Positions 17,356 through 26,403 are shown, counted from the stretch's first letter. The stretch is 64,000 nucleotides of DNA from CAZGKW01 sp964526295 (GCA_964526295.1 CAZGKW010000020.1:1-64000); one strand, 5' to 3'. Made by a program: numbers and translations. The notes: a model not told the origin generated them from the sequence alone.

Positions 17356-18329
17356 GAGACAGCGTTCTTGCTCGCGTCGAGGAATCGGGCGCCTTCCTCC
17401 ACCGGATAGCCGTTGAGGAAGTCGGCGGCGCTCAGGGACCGCTTGCCCGCCGGGGTGACCTCCAGGAGCCGGACGACGCCGCGGCCGGTCGCCACGTCGA
17501 GGCCGCCGGGGGCGGCCCGGACGACCGTGCCGGGCTCGGCATTCGTCCGGACGGTCTCCTCCGGGAGGGTCGAGCGGTTCACGACGATCCGGACGGGGGC
17601 CTTGCCCGGCTTGACGGGCAGGAACGTGAAGGCCCCCGGCCAGGGCGTCATGCCGCGAATGTGGTTGTGAACGTCCTGGGCGGGCTTGTCCCACGGGATG
17701 CGGCCCATGGACTTCTTCAGCCGCGGGGCGAAGGTGGCCTGGGTCTCGTTCTGGCGACGGCGGCCCACGTCGTCGAGCTGGATCTCGCGGACCAGCTCCG
17801 TGACGAGGCGGGCCCCCAGCTCGGCCAGGCGACCGTGCAGCTCGCCGGCCGTCTCGTCCGGGTCGATGGCGGCGGCCCGCTGGCCGAGGATGTCGCCGGC
17901 GTCCATCTGGTCGGTCATCTCGATGACCGTCAGGCCGGTCTCGGTCTCGCCGTTGAGGATGGCGTGGTTGATGGGGGCGGCGCCGCGGTACTTCGGCAGG
18001 AGCGACCCGTGGAGGTTGATGGCCCCGTGGGGGGCGACCTCGAGCAGCTCCCGCCCCAGCTTCTGGCCGTAGGCGATCACCAGGAGCAGGTCGGGCGAAG
18101 CCTGGCGGACCCGCCGCAGCGACGCCGGCGCGTTGACGTCCTCGGGCTGGAAGACGGGGATGTCGCGCTCGCGGCCGAATCGCTTGACCGGACCGATGCG
18201 GACGGTCCGGCCACGCCCGGCGGGGCGGTCCGGCTGGGTCACCAACAGGACCAGCTCCTGGCCCTGGGCGTCCAGGGCGCACAGCGAGGGCAGGCCGAAA
18301 CTCCCGGACCCCAGGAAAACGATCCGCAT
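17352..18329 (-). CDS. fmt: Methionyl-tRNA formyltransferase
   Basis: A 325-residue Fmt that transfers the formyl group from 10-formyl-tetrahydrofolate to initiator Met-tRNA. The N-terminus (MRIVFLGSGSFGLPSL) is the family start. INLHGSLLPKYRGAAPINHA carries the catalytic Asn/His and the signature SLLPxYRG loop, with the active Asp in TDQMDAGDIL. The C-terminal beta-barrel domain is present, and the length is normal. It lies nine bases after def on the same strand and overlaps the DUF116 gene, so it is expressed from the def promoter. Confidence 0.94.
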   Translation of the reverse strand: MRIVFLGSGSFGLPSLCALDAQGQELVLLVTQPDRPAGRGRTVRIGPVKRFGRERDIPVFQPEDVNAPASLRRVRQASPDLLLVIAYGQKLGRELLEVAPHGAINLHGSLLPKYRGAAPINHAILNGETETGLTVIEMTDQMDAGDILGQRAAAIDPDETAGELHGRLAELGARLVTELVREIQLDDVGRRRQNETQATFAPRLKKSMGRIPWDKPAQDVHNHIRGMTPWPGAFTFLPVKPGKAPVRIVVNRSTLPEETVRTNAEPGTVVRAAPGGLDVATGRGVVRLLEVTPAGKRSLSAADFLNGYPVEEGARFLDASKNAVS

Positions 18330-18338
18330 CGCGCGTCC

Positions 18339-18905
18339 CTATGCCGACCGGCCGGACGACCCGGGACCTGCGGCCGAAGCGGCCGAGGCGGTCTGGTGGA
18401 GCCGCTCGTCCCAGCGCCGCTCCAGCTCGCGGAGCCGGCGGCGCTGGGCCATCCGCTGGACCGGGCCCATCCGGTCAACGAGTAGACGGCCGTCGAGGTG
18501 GTCGATTTCGTGCTGGACGGCCCGGGCCAAGAGGCCCTCGGCCTCCAGCTCGCGGGCCTCGCCCCGGACGTCCAGGTACCGTGCCCCGACGCGGGCGAAC
18601 CGGCGGACCTTGACGTAAATGCCGGGGAAGCTCAGGCACCCCTCCTCGCCGACCTGCCACCCGTCGCTGTCGACGATCTCGGGGTTGACCATGACGGTCT
18701 CGTGTCCCGGCTGGCCGTCGGACGAGACGATGACGACGCGCTGGAGCGACCCGACCTGGGGGGCCGCCAGGCCCAGGCCGTTGCCCGCGTGCATCGTCCG
18801 GACCATCTCGTCGGCGAACTCGGCCAGGGCCTCGTCGAACGCCTCCACGGGCCGGGCCTGTTCCTTCAGGACCGGGTCGGGATAGATTCGGATCTCCACG
18901 GGCAT
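18339..18905 (-). CDS. def: Peptide deformylase
   Basis: A 188-residue peptide deformylase, the metal hydrolase that removes N-formyl from new proteins. All three motifs are intact: GNGLGLAAPQVG (motif 1), EGCLSFP with the metal-binding Cys (motif 2) and QHEIDHLDG with HExxH (motif 3). ATG 18905 gives MPVEIRIYPDPVLKEQA, a normal start. It is first in the operon with fmt, DUF116 and rsmB. A clear promoter (18930-18958) lies directly upstream, back to back with the promoter of the TPR gene. Confidence 0.95.
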   Translation of the reverse strand: MPVEIRIYPDPVLKEQARPVEAFDEALAEFADEMVRTMHAGNGLGLAAPQVGSLQRVVIVSSDGQPGHETVMVNPEIVDSDGWQVGEEGCLSFPGIYVKVRRFARVGARYLDVRGEARELEAEGLLARAVQHEIDHLDGRLLVDRMGPVQRMAQRRRLRELERRWDERLHQTASAASAAGPGSSGRSA

Positions 18906-18929
18906 GCTCCGCCTGACCGGGTTTCGTGC

Positions 18930-18958
18930 ATTATAGGCCCGGCCGGCCGGCCCTACAA
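18930..18958 (-). promoter_or_regulatory. def operon promoter
   Basis: On the minus strand, TTGTAG (18953-18958), a 17-base GC-only spacer and a perfect TATAAT (18930-18935). The predicted leader before def is under 20 bases. Confidence 0.75.
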
Positions 18959-18972
18959 GGCCGCTTTTTGAG

Positions 18973-19000
18973 TTGACACCGGGTCGGCGGGCCCTAGACT
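18973..19000 (+). promoter_or_regulatory. TPR gene promoter
   Basis: Perfect TTGACA (18973-18978), a 16-base spacer and TAGACT (18995-19000). It is divergent from the def promoter, with 14 bases between the two -35 boxes. Confidence 0.7.
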
Positions 19001-19075
19001 TGCCGGGTCTGGGCGCGGTATACTGCGGGCTGGTGGGGATGCGTGTGGCCGCGACCGAACGAGGAGGCTGCCTTC

Positions 19076-20629
19076 GTGCCGGAGCCCGAGAACAACGCTG
19101 CACCGGGGCCCGAGAACAACGCCGCACCGGAGCCCGAGGACAACGCCGCACCGGGACCCGAGGACAACGCCGATCAGGCCGACGCGGTTCAGGAGTCGAA
19201 AGAGGGCACCGAGTCGCTCGGGCCCGAGATGCTGAGCCCGGAGGTCCGCGAGACCGCCGCCCAGTTCTTCGAGCGGGCCGAGCAGGCCACCGTACGCGGC
19301 AACTACGACTACGCCATCAACCTGTACCTCCAGGGCATCCGGCTGAACCCGTTCGAGATCGAGAAGGGGCACCGGGGCCTTCGCGACGCCGCCCTGAAGC
19401 GCCAGGGCCAGGGCAAGGGCTTCGGCCTGGGGTCCATCTTCGGCCAGGCCAAGGCCGCCCTCTCGACCATGCTCGGACGCAAGAAGGACGCCATGCTCTC
19501 GCTGCTGTCGGCGGTCGCCAAGGACCCGAACAACATCATGCTGATGAGCCAGGTCATGCAGACCGCCCGGCGGCTGCGGTACACGGAAGTGGCCGTCTGG
19601 TACGGCGAGCTGGCCGCCGAAGCCAGCCTCCGGGGCAAGAAGAAGCCCCAGAAGCAGATCTTCACCACCCTGGCCGACCTGTACGAGGCACAGGCGCGGT
19701 TCCGGGACGCGATCGACTCCCTCCAGCACGCCGTACAGATCGACCCGGCCGACCGGACGCTCGACAAGCGGATGCGCGACATGGCCGCCGCCGCCAGCAT
19801 CCACGAGGGGCAGCTCGAATCCGTCACGGGCGCTCGCGACATGATCCGCGACAAGGCACAGGCCACCGAGTCGGAACGGCAGCAGGTCGTCCGCACGAAG
19901 GAGCAGCTCGACGAGCAGTACGCCGCCCTCAAGGCCAGCCTCGACGACGACCCCGACAACCCGGTCAAGATGCAGACCCTGGCCGAGTGCCAGTGGCGGC
20001 GGGGCAACATCGACGAGGCCATGGCCCTCCTGAAGAAGGCCCTGTCGCAGTCCGGCGAGTACCGCTACAAGTCCCGCATGGACGACATCCGGATGGCCGA
20101 GTTCCGACGCGAACTCCGCCAGATCGAACGGCAGCTCAAGGCCGAGGCCGACCGCACCGACCTGAAGGAGAAACGCAAGGAGCTGTCCGAGAGGCAGAAC
20201 GCGCTCGAATACGAGATCTACATCGAACGCCAGAAGCAGTATCCCACCGACATGAGCATCCGGTACGAGCTGGGGCTTCGCGAGTACCGGACCGGCCGCT
20301 ACGACGACGCCATCGTCTCGTTCCAGCAGGCCACGCGTGACCCAAAGCGCCGCATCCAGGCGTACAACATGCTCGGCCGGTGCTTCTTCTCGAAGAAGCT
20401 CTACCAGGAGGCCCAGGGCCAGTTCGAGACGGCCATCAAGCAGTACGAGCTGTCGGGCGACCCGATGGGCAAGGAGCTGCGATACAACCTGGCCCGCACC
20501 CTCGAGACGCAGCAGAAGTACAGGGAAGCCATCGATTGGTATAGCGATATTGTGCAGCAGGACTACCAGTACCTCGACGCCGCCAAACGCCTCGAAGCTC
20601 TCCGCGACAAAGGGTCCGAACAGAGCTAG
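19076..20629 (+). CDS. Tetratricopeptide repeat protein
   Basis: A 517-residue soluble TPR protein, probably a scaffold for protein complexes. The first ~40 residues are a low-complexity tandem repeat (PGPENNAAPEPEDNAA-like, about four copies). After that come TPR helices, for example ATVRGNYDYAINLYLQGIRL, AQARFRDAIDSLQHAVQI and GRYDDAIVSFQQA, plus a charged, probably coiled-coil part in the middle (ELRQIERQLKAEADRTDLKE). No signal peptide or membrane segment is present. GTG 19076 is chosen since GAGGAGG lies eight bases before it; GTG 19043 has none. It is followed closely by rpsT, suggesting cotranscription from the promoter at 18973. Confidence 0.8.
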   Translation: MPEPENNAAPGPENNAAPEPEDNAAPGPEDNADQADAVQESKEGTESLGPEMLSPEVRETAAQFFERAEQATVRGNYDYAINLYLQGIRLNPFEIEKGHRGLRDAALKRQGQGKGFGLGSIFGQAKAALSTMLGRKKDAMLSLLSAVAKDPNNIMLMSQVMQTARRLRYTEVAVWYGELAAEASLRGKKKPQKQIFTTLADLYEAQARFRDAIDSLQHAVQIDPADRTLDKRMRDMAAAASIHEGQLESVTGARDMIRDKAQATESERQQVVRTKEQLDEQYAALKASLDDDPDNPVKMQTLAECQWRRGNIDEAMALLKKALSQSGEYRYKSRMDDIRMAEFRRELRQIERQLKAEADRTDLKEKRKELSERQNALEYEIYIERQKQYPTDMSIRYELGLREYRTGRYDDAIVSFQQATRDPKRRIQAYNMLGRCFFSKKLYQEAQGQFETAIKQYELSGDPMGKELRYNLARTLETQQKYREAIDWYSDIVQQDYQYLDAAKRLEALRDKGSEQS

Positions 20630-20650
20630 CCCGCAAGGAGCCCGTGCCGT

Positions 20651-20935
20651 ATGCCCCACTCCCTGTCCGCCAAGAAACGCCTCCGCCAGAACGCCCGACG
20701 CCGGGCCCGGAACCGGGCCATCAAGGGCCGCCTCCGGACCGTCCGCCGCGCGTTCTTCGAGGCCGCCGAGAGCGGCGACGCCCAGTCGGCCCGGCGCCAC
20801 TTTCGCCAGTGCCAGAAGCTCGCGCACCGGGCGGCCGCCAACGGCCCGCTCCACCGCAATACGGCCGCTCGCCTCATCGCCCGGCTCCACCGCCGGCTCG
20901 ACCAGCTGGAGCAGGCGGCCGAGACGCCGGCTTAG
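20651..20935 (+). CDS. rpsT: 30S ribosomal protein bS20
   Basis: A 94-residue basic protein matching bS20, which binds 16S rRNA at the foot of the 30S subunit. The start MPHSLSAKKRLRQNARRRAR is the family pattern (x-SAKKR-x-RQ-x-x-R), followed by NRAIKGRLRTVRRAF and the helical HRAAANGPLHRNTAARLIAR end. The ATG lies 21 bases after the TPR stop, with AAGGAG about 10 bases upstream. No clear terminator follows. Confidence 0.95.
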   Translation: MPHSLSAKKRLRQNARRRARNRAIKGRLRTVRRAFFEAAESGDAQSARRHFRQCQKLAHRAAANGPLHRNTAARLIARLHRRLDQLEQAAETPA

Positions 20936-21109
20936 CGCCTATCCCAGCAACCGGTTCGTCACCAGGCCGAGCGAGAAGGCCGAGGCCAAGGCGGCAGGCC
21001 CCAAACGCCCGGAGGCGCGGCCGGGGGCCACGTTGAGGACGTTTGGGCCGACAACGCCGGCGTCGGTTTTCGCCGCCCACCGCAGCAGGAGAGCAGGTTA
21101 TTCGGATAA

Positions 21110-21738
21110 GCCCTTAGGGTTACTTTGTCAACTTTTGCCAACCGACAACGACTCCAGCGCGGTGGGCAGTCTTGCCCATCGCGCGGTGCCCGGCGCCCCT
21201 TGCCGCAGCGCGGTGCGCAGTCTTGCCCATCGCGCGGTGCCCGGCGCCCCTTGCCGCAGCGCGGTGGGCAGNNNNNNNNNNNNNNNNNNNNNNNNNNNNN
21301 NNNNNNNNNNNNNNNNNNNNNNNNNNNNNNNNNNNNNNNNNNNNNNNNNNNNNNNNNNNNNNNNNNNNNNNGCGGTGGGCAGTCTTGCCCACCGCGCGGT
21401 GCCCGGCGCCCCTTGCCGCAGCGCGGTGGGCAGTCTTGCCCACCGCGCGGTGCCCGGCGCCCCTTGCCGCAGCGCGGCGGGCAGGACTGCCCGCCGCGCT
21501 TTGCATCATTTTGCCGCGCGGTGGGCAGTCTTGCCCATCGCGCGGTGCCCGGCGCCCCTTGCCGCAGCGCGGTGGGCAGTCTTGCCCACCGCGCGGTGCC
21601 CGGCGCCCCTTGCCGCAGCGCGGCGGGCAGGACTGCCCGCCGCGCTTTGCATCATTTTGCCGCGCGGTGCCCACGACCGGGCACCGCGCCACGGCCCTTG
21701 TGGATGATGGCGAAGTTGACAAAGTAGCCTTAGGCCCG
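21110..21738. repeat. 51-bp palindromic tandem array with terminal inverted repeats
   Basis: Tandem copies of a 51-base unit. Each contains a palindrome GCGCGGTGGGCAGTCTTGCC followed by CACCGCGC, then GGTGCCCGGCGCCCCTTGCC and GCA. Some copies carry GGCGGGCAGGACTGCCCGCC instead; T-to-C on one arm is matched by A-to-G on the other. The array is bracketed by ~31-base inverted repeats (21110-21140 and 21708-21738), both containing CTACTTTGTCAAC or GTTACTTTGTCAAC and its complement. The assembly gap lies inside. The layout resembles a non-autonomous mobile element. Confidence 0.75.
21272..21371. other. Assembly gap (100 N)
   Basis: Exactly 100 N inside the tandem array, the usual placeholder for a scaffold join of unknown length. 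True copy number of the 51-base repeat cannot be read. Confidence 0.98.
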
Positions 21739-21912
21739 TCGAGGCGGTCTCCTGCGACTCGTGCTTCGGGCCGCGAACGCCAGTTCGCAGGATCGTACTA
21801 CGATACCACGATTTGTCCGTGTCGAAGCCGGCGACGGGCGAACGTTCCCGCGAGCTGACGCTCGCGGCCCGTCACGAAGCCGCCGTCGCACCCAGGGGGC
21901 CCGATCACCGTC

Positions 21913-23409
21913 ATGCGAACCTGCCAGCTCTGCGTCAGCCTGATGCCCGAGACGGTCGAGCAGGCCCGGGCGGGCCTTGCGTCGGCGGCCGAGCGGGCCG
22001 ACCTCGCCGAGGTCCGGCTCGACGCCCTCCGCGACTTCGACCCCGCCGGCGCCGAGACGGCCCTCCGTTCGATCATCGAGGGCCGCCCCTGCCCCGCCGT
22101 CGTCACGTACCGCCCGACGCGGGAAGGTGGGATGTACGAGGGCGACGAGGGGCCGCGCCTGGAGGTGCTCCGCCAGGCCGCTCGCCTCGGGGCCGACTAC
22201 GTCGACGTCGAGTTCGATGCCGTCGGCGACCTCGGCGACGTGCCGACGCGGCGGATCGTCAGCCGTCACGACCTGGACGGCGCCCCCGACGACCTGCTGG
22301 AGCTGCACACCGAGATGGCCCTGACGGGGGCCGACGTCGTCAAGATCGCCGTCACGGCCAGGCACATCCTCGACACAGCGGCGGTGCTGCGGCTGCTCGA
22401 CTGGGCCCGGGTGCCGACGATCGCCCTGGCGATGGGCGAGCGGGGCCTCCTGACGCGGGTCCTGGCGCCGAAGTTCGGGGCCGCACTGACGTACGCCCCG
22501 CTCGACGAGGGGCGCGAGGCGGGGCCCGGCCAGGTGCCGCTCTCGGAGATGCTTGACCTGTATCGCGTCGATCGGATCGGCCCGGCGACGCGGGTCTACG
22601 GTGTGATCGCCGACCCGGTGGGGCACAGCCTGAGCCCGGCGATCCACAACGCCGCCTTCGCCGAGATCGACTTCGACGCGGTTTACCTGCCGCTCTGGGT
22701 CGAAGGCGACGCCGCCGCGTTCGTCCGGACGATGGCCGAGTTCAGCTTCGACGGCTACAGCGTGACGATCCCGCACAAGCAGAACGTGATGGCGGGCCTG
22801 GACGAGATCGAGCCGGTCGCCCGCCGGATCGGGGCCGTCAACACCGTCCAGCGCCACCCGGACGGCACGCACTTCGGGACGAACACGGACTGGACGGCAG
22901 GCATCGCGTCGATCGAGGCGGTCGTCGGCAAGGGCCGGCTCCGGGGCAAGCGCGCCCTCATTGTGGGCGCGGGCGGCGTGGGGCGGGCCATGGCGTTCGC
23001 CCTGACGCAGGCCGGCGCCGAGGTCGTCCTCGCGGACATCGATCAGGCGCGGGCCGAGTCCCTGGCGACCGACGTCGGCGGGGGAGTCGTTGGGCTGGGG
23101 CCCGGAATCGGGGGTCCGGAATCCGGAATTGACATCCTCCTCAACTGCACGCCCGTCGGCATGCACCCGAAGACGGACGCCTCGCCCGTGCCGGCGGAGA
23201 TGCTCCGCAAGGGGCTCGTGGTCTACGATGCGGTCTATAACCCGAGCGAGACGCGCTTGCTGCGGGAGGCCCGCGAGGCGGGCTGCCGGACCGTCGCGGG
23301 CATCGATCACTTCGTCCGCCAGGCGGTCGAGCAGTTCGAGCTTTGGACCGGCCGCGACGCCCCCGTCGAGACGATGCGGCAGGTGGTCCTCGACGCGCTC
23401 GGCGGCTGA
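21913..23409 (+). CDS. aroDE: Bifunctional 3-dehydroquinate dehydratase / shikimate dehydrogenase
   Basis: A 498-residue fusion for steps three and four of the chorismate pathway. Residues 1 to about 225 are a type I dehydroquinase: AEVRLDALRDF, the catalytic His in SRHDL and the Schiff-base Lys in VVKIAVTA. From about 230 comes shikimate dehydrogenase: GVIADPVGHSLSPAIHN, SVTIPHKQ with the catalytic Lys, NTDWTAG, then the nucleotide motif VGAGGVGRA and NCTPVGM. Such AroD-AroE fusions are known in plants, Chlamydiae and some other bacteria. Both halves look intact. It stands alone just after the repeat array, with GGGGG before the ATG; aroK is at 8156. Confidence 0.92.
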   Translation: MRTCQLCVSLMPETVEQARAGLASAAERADLAEVRLDALRDFDPAGAETALRSIIEGRPCPAVVTYRPTREGGMYEGDEGPRLEVLRQAARLGADYVDVEFDAVGDLGDVPTRRIVSRHDLDGAPDDLLELHTEMALTGADVVKIAVTARHILDTAAVLRLLDWARVPTIALAMGERGLLTRVLAPKFGAALTYAPLDEGREAGPGQVPLSEMLDLYRVDRIGPATRVYGVIADPVGHSLSPAIHNAAFAEIDFDAVYLPLWVEGDAAAFVRTMAEFSFDGYSVTIPHKQNVMAGLDEIEPVARRIGAVNTVQRHPDGTHFGTNTDWTAGIASIEAVVGKGRLRGKRALIVGAGGVGRAMAFALTQAGAEVVLADIDQARAESLATDVGGGVVGLGPGIGGPESGIDILLNCTPVGMHPKTDASPVPAEMLRKGLVVYDAVYNPSETRLLREAREAGCRTVAGIDHFVRQAVEQFELWTGRDAPVETMRQVVLDALGG

Positions 23410-23424
23410 GTCGGCGCGTCCTTC

Positions 23425-25725
23425 CTATTCATAAACAAACCACGCCGTCGCGGTGCAGTCGCGGTCGGCCACCAGGCGGCCCCAGTGGGCGCTGAACCCC
23501 GGCGGGAACTCGTGTGTCACCGTCTTGCCGGCGGGCACGTCGACCGAGGCGTACGGATGCCACTGGCCCGTCGCGAGGAAGTCGACCTCGATGCGGAACG
23601 CGATGCCCCGCTTCTCTCGGTGCGACAGCCGCAACGTCTTCTTATCGAAGCCCGTCATCAGGTAGGGGTCGGACGGCTCGCCGGCCTTGACCTGGGCGTT
23701 CTTCCACGGCCCGCCTTCGCCGCGGGGCTTGCCGAAGGTCCACAGGTCGTCGACCATGCCGAACCACAGGCCCGCCCCCCCGTCGCCGGCCGCGAAGTAG
23801 TGGCCGTCCGGCCTGGCGCCGCAGCGCGTGCCGGCCATCACCAGGAGCCCCCGCCAGGAGCAGAAGTCCGAGATGACGCGCCCGTGCGTCGCGACCGGTC
23901 GCATGCGGCGGAAGCGGGCCTCGCCCCGCGGCACCTCGTAAAACGTCCCGTGACAGTTCATCAGCGACCGCTCCGTCACGACCTCGCGGACGCCGCGGAG
24001 GCCCGATAGAAGCGCCGGGTCGTCGTAGGCGGCATGGGTCTTCGGCAGGCGGTACCGGGCCCGGCCGGAGGCGATGAGGACCGACGCGTCGTCGACGCGG
24101 AAGTCCGGCTCGACGGCCGCCGTCTCGGCAAACTCGGCAACCCGCTCGCCCGGGTCTTCGACGCGGCGGAAGGCCATGTCCTGGCGGACCTCGTAGAGGG
24201 CGGTTTCGTCGGCGTCGCCGCCGGTGCGGGCCAGGAACTGGAGGACGCCGTCCCGCCTGGCCGGCAGGAGGAGGCCCTCGCACCGCGGCGCGTCGTCGCC
24301 CGCCTTCGCCAGGCCCGCGAAGAGCGCCTTCAGGTGCCCCTGGTCGCCCCCTGCCGCCGTGCCGCCCGACGACGAGACGTGCACATAAGCCGTCGCCCGG
24401 CAGTCGGCATCGGTCCGCACGCGGACCCAGGCGGCGGCCGTCACCGGCGGCAGCACGTGGAACCGGTAGCCCCGGGGCGGCACGGCCACCCGCCCCAGCT
24501 CGGCCCATTCGCCTCCCCCGTCGGCGTCGCCCTCGACGATGAACGTGACCTCTCGGTCGGCATCGTGCGCGAGGTGCAGGCACCGGTGCTCGAACCCCGC
24601 CACCAGCATCGGGTCGGAGGGTGCATCCGCCTCGACGGGGTCGTCGACCCACGGGCCGCCCCACCCGGCCGGGGCGCCGAATCGCTCGAGGTCGGCCATG
24701 CGGCCGAACCAAAGGTTCGACTGGGGCTGGCCGCCGAGGGGGTTCTGCATGACGGAGTTGTCGTCGGCCGCCAGGACGAGCCGACCGTTCCAGTGGCACC
24801 AGTCCGGGACCATCCGCAGGTGCGTCGCGATGGGGCCCAGGCCCCCGGCCCGCCCGGGCCGGAACTCCGGCGGAAACGCGAAGAACATCCCGTGGAAGTC
24901 GAGCATCCATCGGCCCGGGGCGGCCTCGCGGACCCGCGGCCACTCCGTGAACCAGCCGTGTGCCGCATCGTGCGAGTAGCTCGACTTCGGCAGCCGGTAC
25001 GTGTGCCACGCCCCGCGGTGGAGCACCTTCAGGATGACGGACCGCTTGTCCCAGCCGGTGGCCCAGAGGGGGATGTCCGGGTCGCGGTCGTCGGAGGCGC
25101 CGAGCAGGCCCCCGGGGCCGGTGACCTCGCAGAACCGTTTCCGCTCGACGAGCCTCCACCGGTGGGACGGGTCGCCGTCCCACTGGGCCAGGGCACCGTC
25201 GCCGCCGTTGTTGGCGACGACCACGCGGCCCTGCCCCGTGTAGCCCCCCTTGCCGTGCTTGCCCGTGACGCCGGCGTCCTGGACGCGGAAGAGCCGGGTC
25301 GCATGGAGCGTTTCCACGTCGACCTCGAAGAAGCGGCCCTCCATGCCGAAGACGTAGACCTTCCGAGCGGGGTCCGTCAGGTGCCGGGCGACGGCCGTCA
25401 CGCGGACCTTGTTGGCGAGGGCCTCGACGACGCGGACGCGGCCGGCGGCGTCGATGACGTAGGGGCCGATGACGAGCTGGTTCGTCTCGCGGTGGATGAG
25501 GCGGCCGGCGTTCGTGCCGCCCGCGCTCTCGGGGCGGACCGAGAGTTCCAGGTCGGGCGTGACCTGCCAGAGCCGGCCGTCGCCGTGATGGGCGGGATAC
25601 GTGATCATCCACAGGCGGTCGGCCCAGGGGACGACGGCCCCGATGCCGATCTCGGACCGGTCGTCCGAGAGGACCGCCAGGTGGGGGTAGACGCCGCTGA
25701 TGGAGACGGGCTCGTCGGACGGCAT
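23425..25725 (-). CDS. Large hypothetical protein with internal duplication
   Basis: A 766-residue protein of no family I can name. It is built of two related halves. In the first are MLDFHGMFFAFP, IATHLRMVPDWCHWNGRLVL, LWFGRMADLERFGAP and SDPMLVAGFEHRCLHLAHD. In the second are LMNCHGTFYEVP, VATHGRVISDFCSWRGLLVM, LWFGMVDDLWTFGKP and SDPYLMTGFDKKTLRLSH. The first ~200 residues look like beta-propeller blades (GRLWQVTPDLELS, RKVYVFGMEGRFFEVD). ATG 25725 has AAAGG eight bases before it. An upstream ATG at 25818 would add a signal-like MDTPHLNHRILLFGYLAFAW but lacks a binding site. Plausibly a carbohydrate-related exported or cytosolic protein; function unknown. Confidence 0.65.
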   Translation of the reverse strand: MPSDEPVSISGVYPHLAVLSDDRSEIGIGAVVPWADRLWMITYPAHHGDGRLWQVTPDLELSVRPESAGGTNAGRLIHRETNQLVIGPYVIDAAGRVRVVEALANKVRVTAVARHLTDPARKVYVFGMEGRFFEVDVETLHATRLFRVQDAGVTGKHGKGGYTGQGRVVVANNGGDGALAQWDGDPSHRWRLVERKRFCEVTGPGGLLGASDDRDPDIPLWATGWDKRSVILKVLHRGAWHTYRLPKSSYSHDAAHGWFTEWPRVREAAPGRWMLDFHGMFFAFPPEFRPGRAGGLGPIATHLRMVPDWCHWNGRLVLAADDNSVMQNPLGGQPQSNLWFGRMADLERFGAPAGWGGPWVDDPVEADAPSDPMLVAGFEHRCLHLAHDADREVTFIVEGDADGGGEWAELGRVAVPPRGYRFHVLPPVTAAAWVRVRTDADCRATAYVHVSSSGGTAAGGDQGHLKALFAGLAKAGDDAPRCEGLLLPARRDGVLQFLARTGGDADETALYEVRQDMAFRRVEDPGERVAEFAETAAVEPDFRVDDASVLIASGRARYRLPKTHAAYDDPALLSGLRGVREVVTERSLMNCHGTFYEVPRGEARFRRMRPVATHGRVISDFCSWRGLLVMAGTRCGARPDGHYFAAGDGGAGLWFGMVDDLWTFGKPRGEGGPWKNAQVKAGEPSDPYLMTGFDKKTLRLSHREKRGIAFRIEVDFLATGQWHPYASVDVPAGKTVTHEFPPGFSAHWGRLVADRDCTATAWFVYE

Positions 25726-25867
25726 GGAAACACCTTTCGAGGCCGGAGGCATCAGAGACCAAGCGAACGCAAGATAACCGAAGAGGAGAATGCGATGATT
25801 GAGGTGTGGCGTGTCCATCCGCGAGGCTCTCAAAACTACCGGTCGAGGCGGCCCCGCCGTTCGCGTG

Positions 25868-25897
25868 GCGCGGCGGGTCTCCGCACCCGCCGCGGGC
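25868..25897. repeat. Dispersed CGGCGGGT palindrome copy, reversed
   Basis: Same palindrome family as 10055-10082 but with its loop reading TCTCCGCA, the reverse complement of the other copies, so it is inserted in the opposite orientation. Confidence 0.7.
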
Positions 25898-25904
25898 CCG
25901 GCGG

Positions 25905-26360
25905 CTACCGGTCGAGGCGGCCCCAATCGTACGGGACCTGGTCGGTGTGGGCGGGCAGACGCTTCTCGTCCGGTGCGTCGCGGTCGTACGGCTCGGTGGG
26001 GGTGTTGACGATCATCGCCTCGCCGGTCGAGATGCACTTGAACCCGTGGTAGACGCCGGGAGGGACCCGCAGCCGGACCGGGTTCCACACGCCGATGAAG
26101 AACTCGTTCACCTCGCCGCGGGTCGGCGAGCCCTCCCGCGGGTCGTACAGGGCGACCTTCATCATCCCCTGGACGCAGACGAAGTGGTCGGTCTGCTTCT
26201 CGTGGAGGTGCCAGGCCTTGACGACGCCGGGGTAGGCCGTGGTCAGGTAGACCTGGCCGAACCGCTCGAAGTCGGGCTCGTCGGAGCGGAACATCTCCAT
26301 GATGCGGCCCCGCTCGTCCGCGATAGGCTTCAGCGGGGTCACCCTGACGCCGTCGATCAT
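25905..26360 (-). CDS. dTDP-4-dehydrorhamnose 3,5-epimerase-like protein
   Basis: A 151-residue cupin-type sugar epimerase of the RfbC family. GVVKAWHLHEKQTDHFVC holds the catalytic His region, MKVALYDPREGSPTRGEVN follows, and VPPGVYHGFKCIS is the conserved V-P-x-G-x-x-H-G block. At ~150 residues it is shorter than typical RfbC (about 180), and no other rhamnose genes (rfbA, B, D) are nearby, so the substrate could be another nucleotide sugar. ATG 26360 is chosen because GGGAGG lies six bases before it; ATG 26399 has no binding site and falls beside a repeat. Confidence 0.8.
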   Translation of the reverse strand: MIDGVRVTPLKPIADERGRIMEMFRSDEPDFERFGQVYLTTAYPGVVKAWHLHEKQTDHFVCVQGMMKVALYDPREGSPTRGEVNEFFIGVWNPVRLRVPPGVYHGFKCISTGEAMIVNTPTEPYDRDAPDEKRLPAHTDQVPYDWGRLDR

Positions 26361-26403
26361 CGTCGGCCTCCCGCGGATCGTGCAGTCCGTCGGGGGCATA
26401 GTC

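Larger units (their letters stand above)
20936..21912. other. Long repeat-bearing intergenic region with no gene
   Basis: Nearly 1 kb between rpsT and the AroD-AroE gene. Most of it is the inverted-repeat-bounded tandem array described separately (21110-21738). The rest is short palindromes such as CCGCGAACGCCAGTTCGCAGG near 21770 and CGCGAGCTGACGCTCGCG near 21849. Open frames through the array exist because the repeat length is a multiple of three; they are not proteins. Confidence 0.75.

Noticed and set aside
21120..21727. Open frames through the 51-base tandem array, on both strands
   Set aside because: The unit is a multiple of three, so frames stay open by arithmetic. Both strands read equally well and the frames cross the N gap.
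25726..25818. Signal-peptide-bearing start at ATG 25818 for the 766-residue protein
   Set aside because: Hydrophobic enough to tempt, but no binding site, and ATG 25725 has AAAGG eight bases upstream. Kept as an alternative only.
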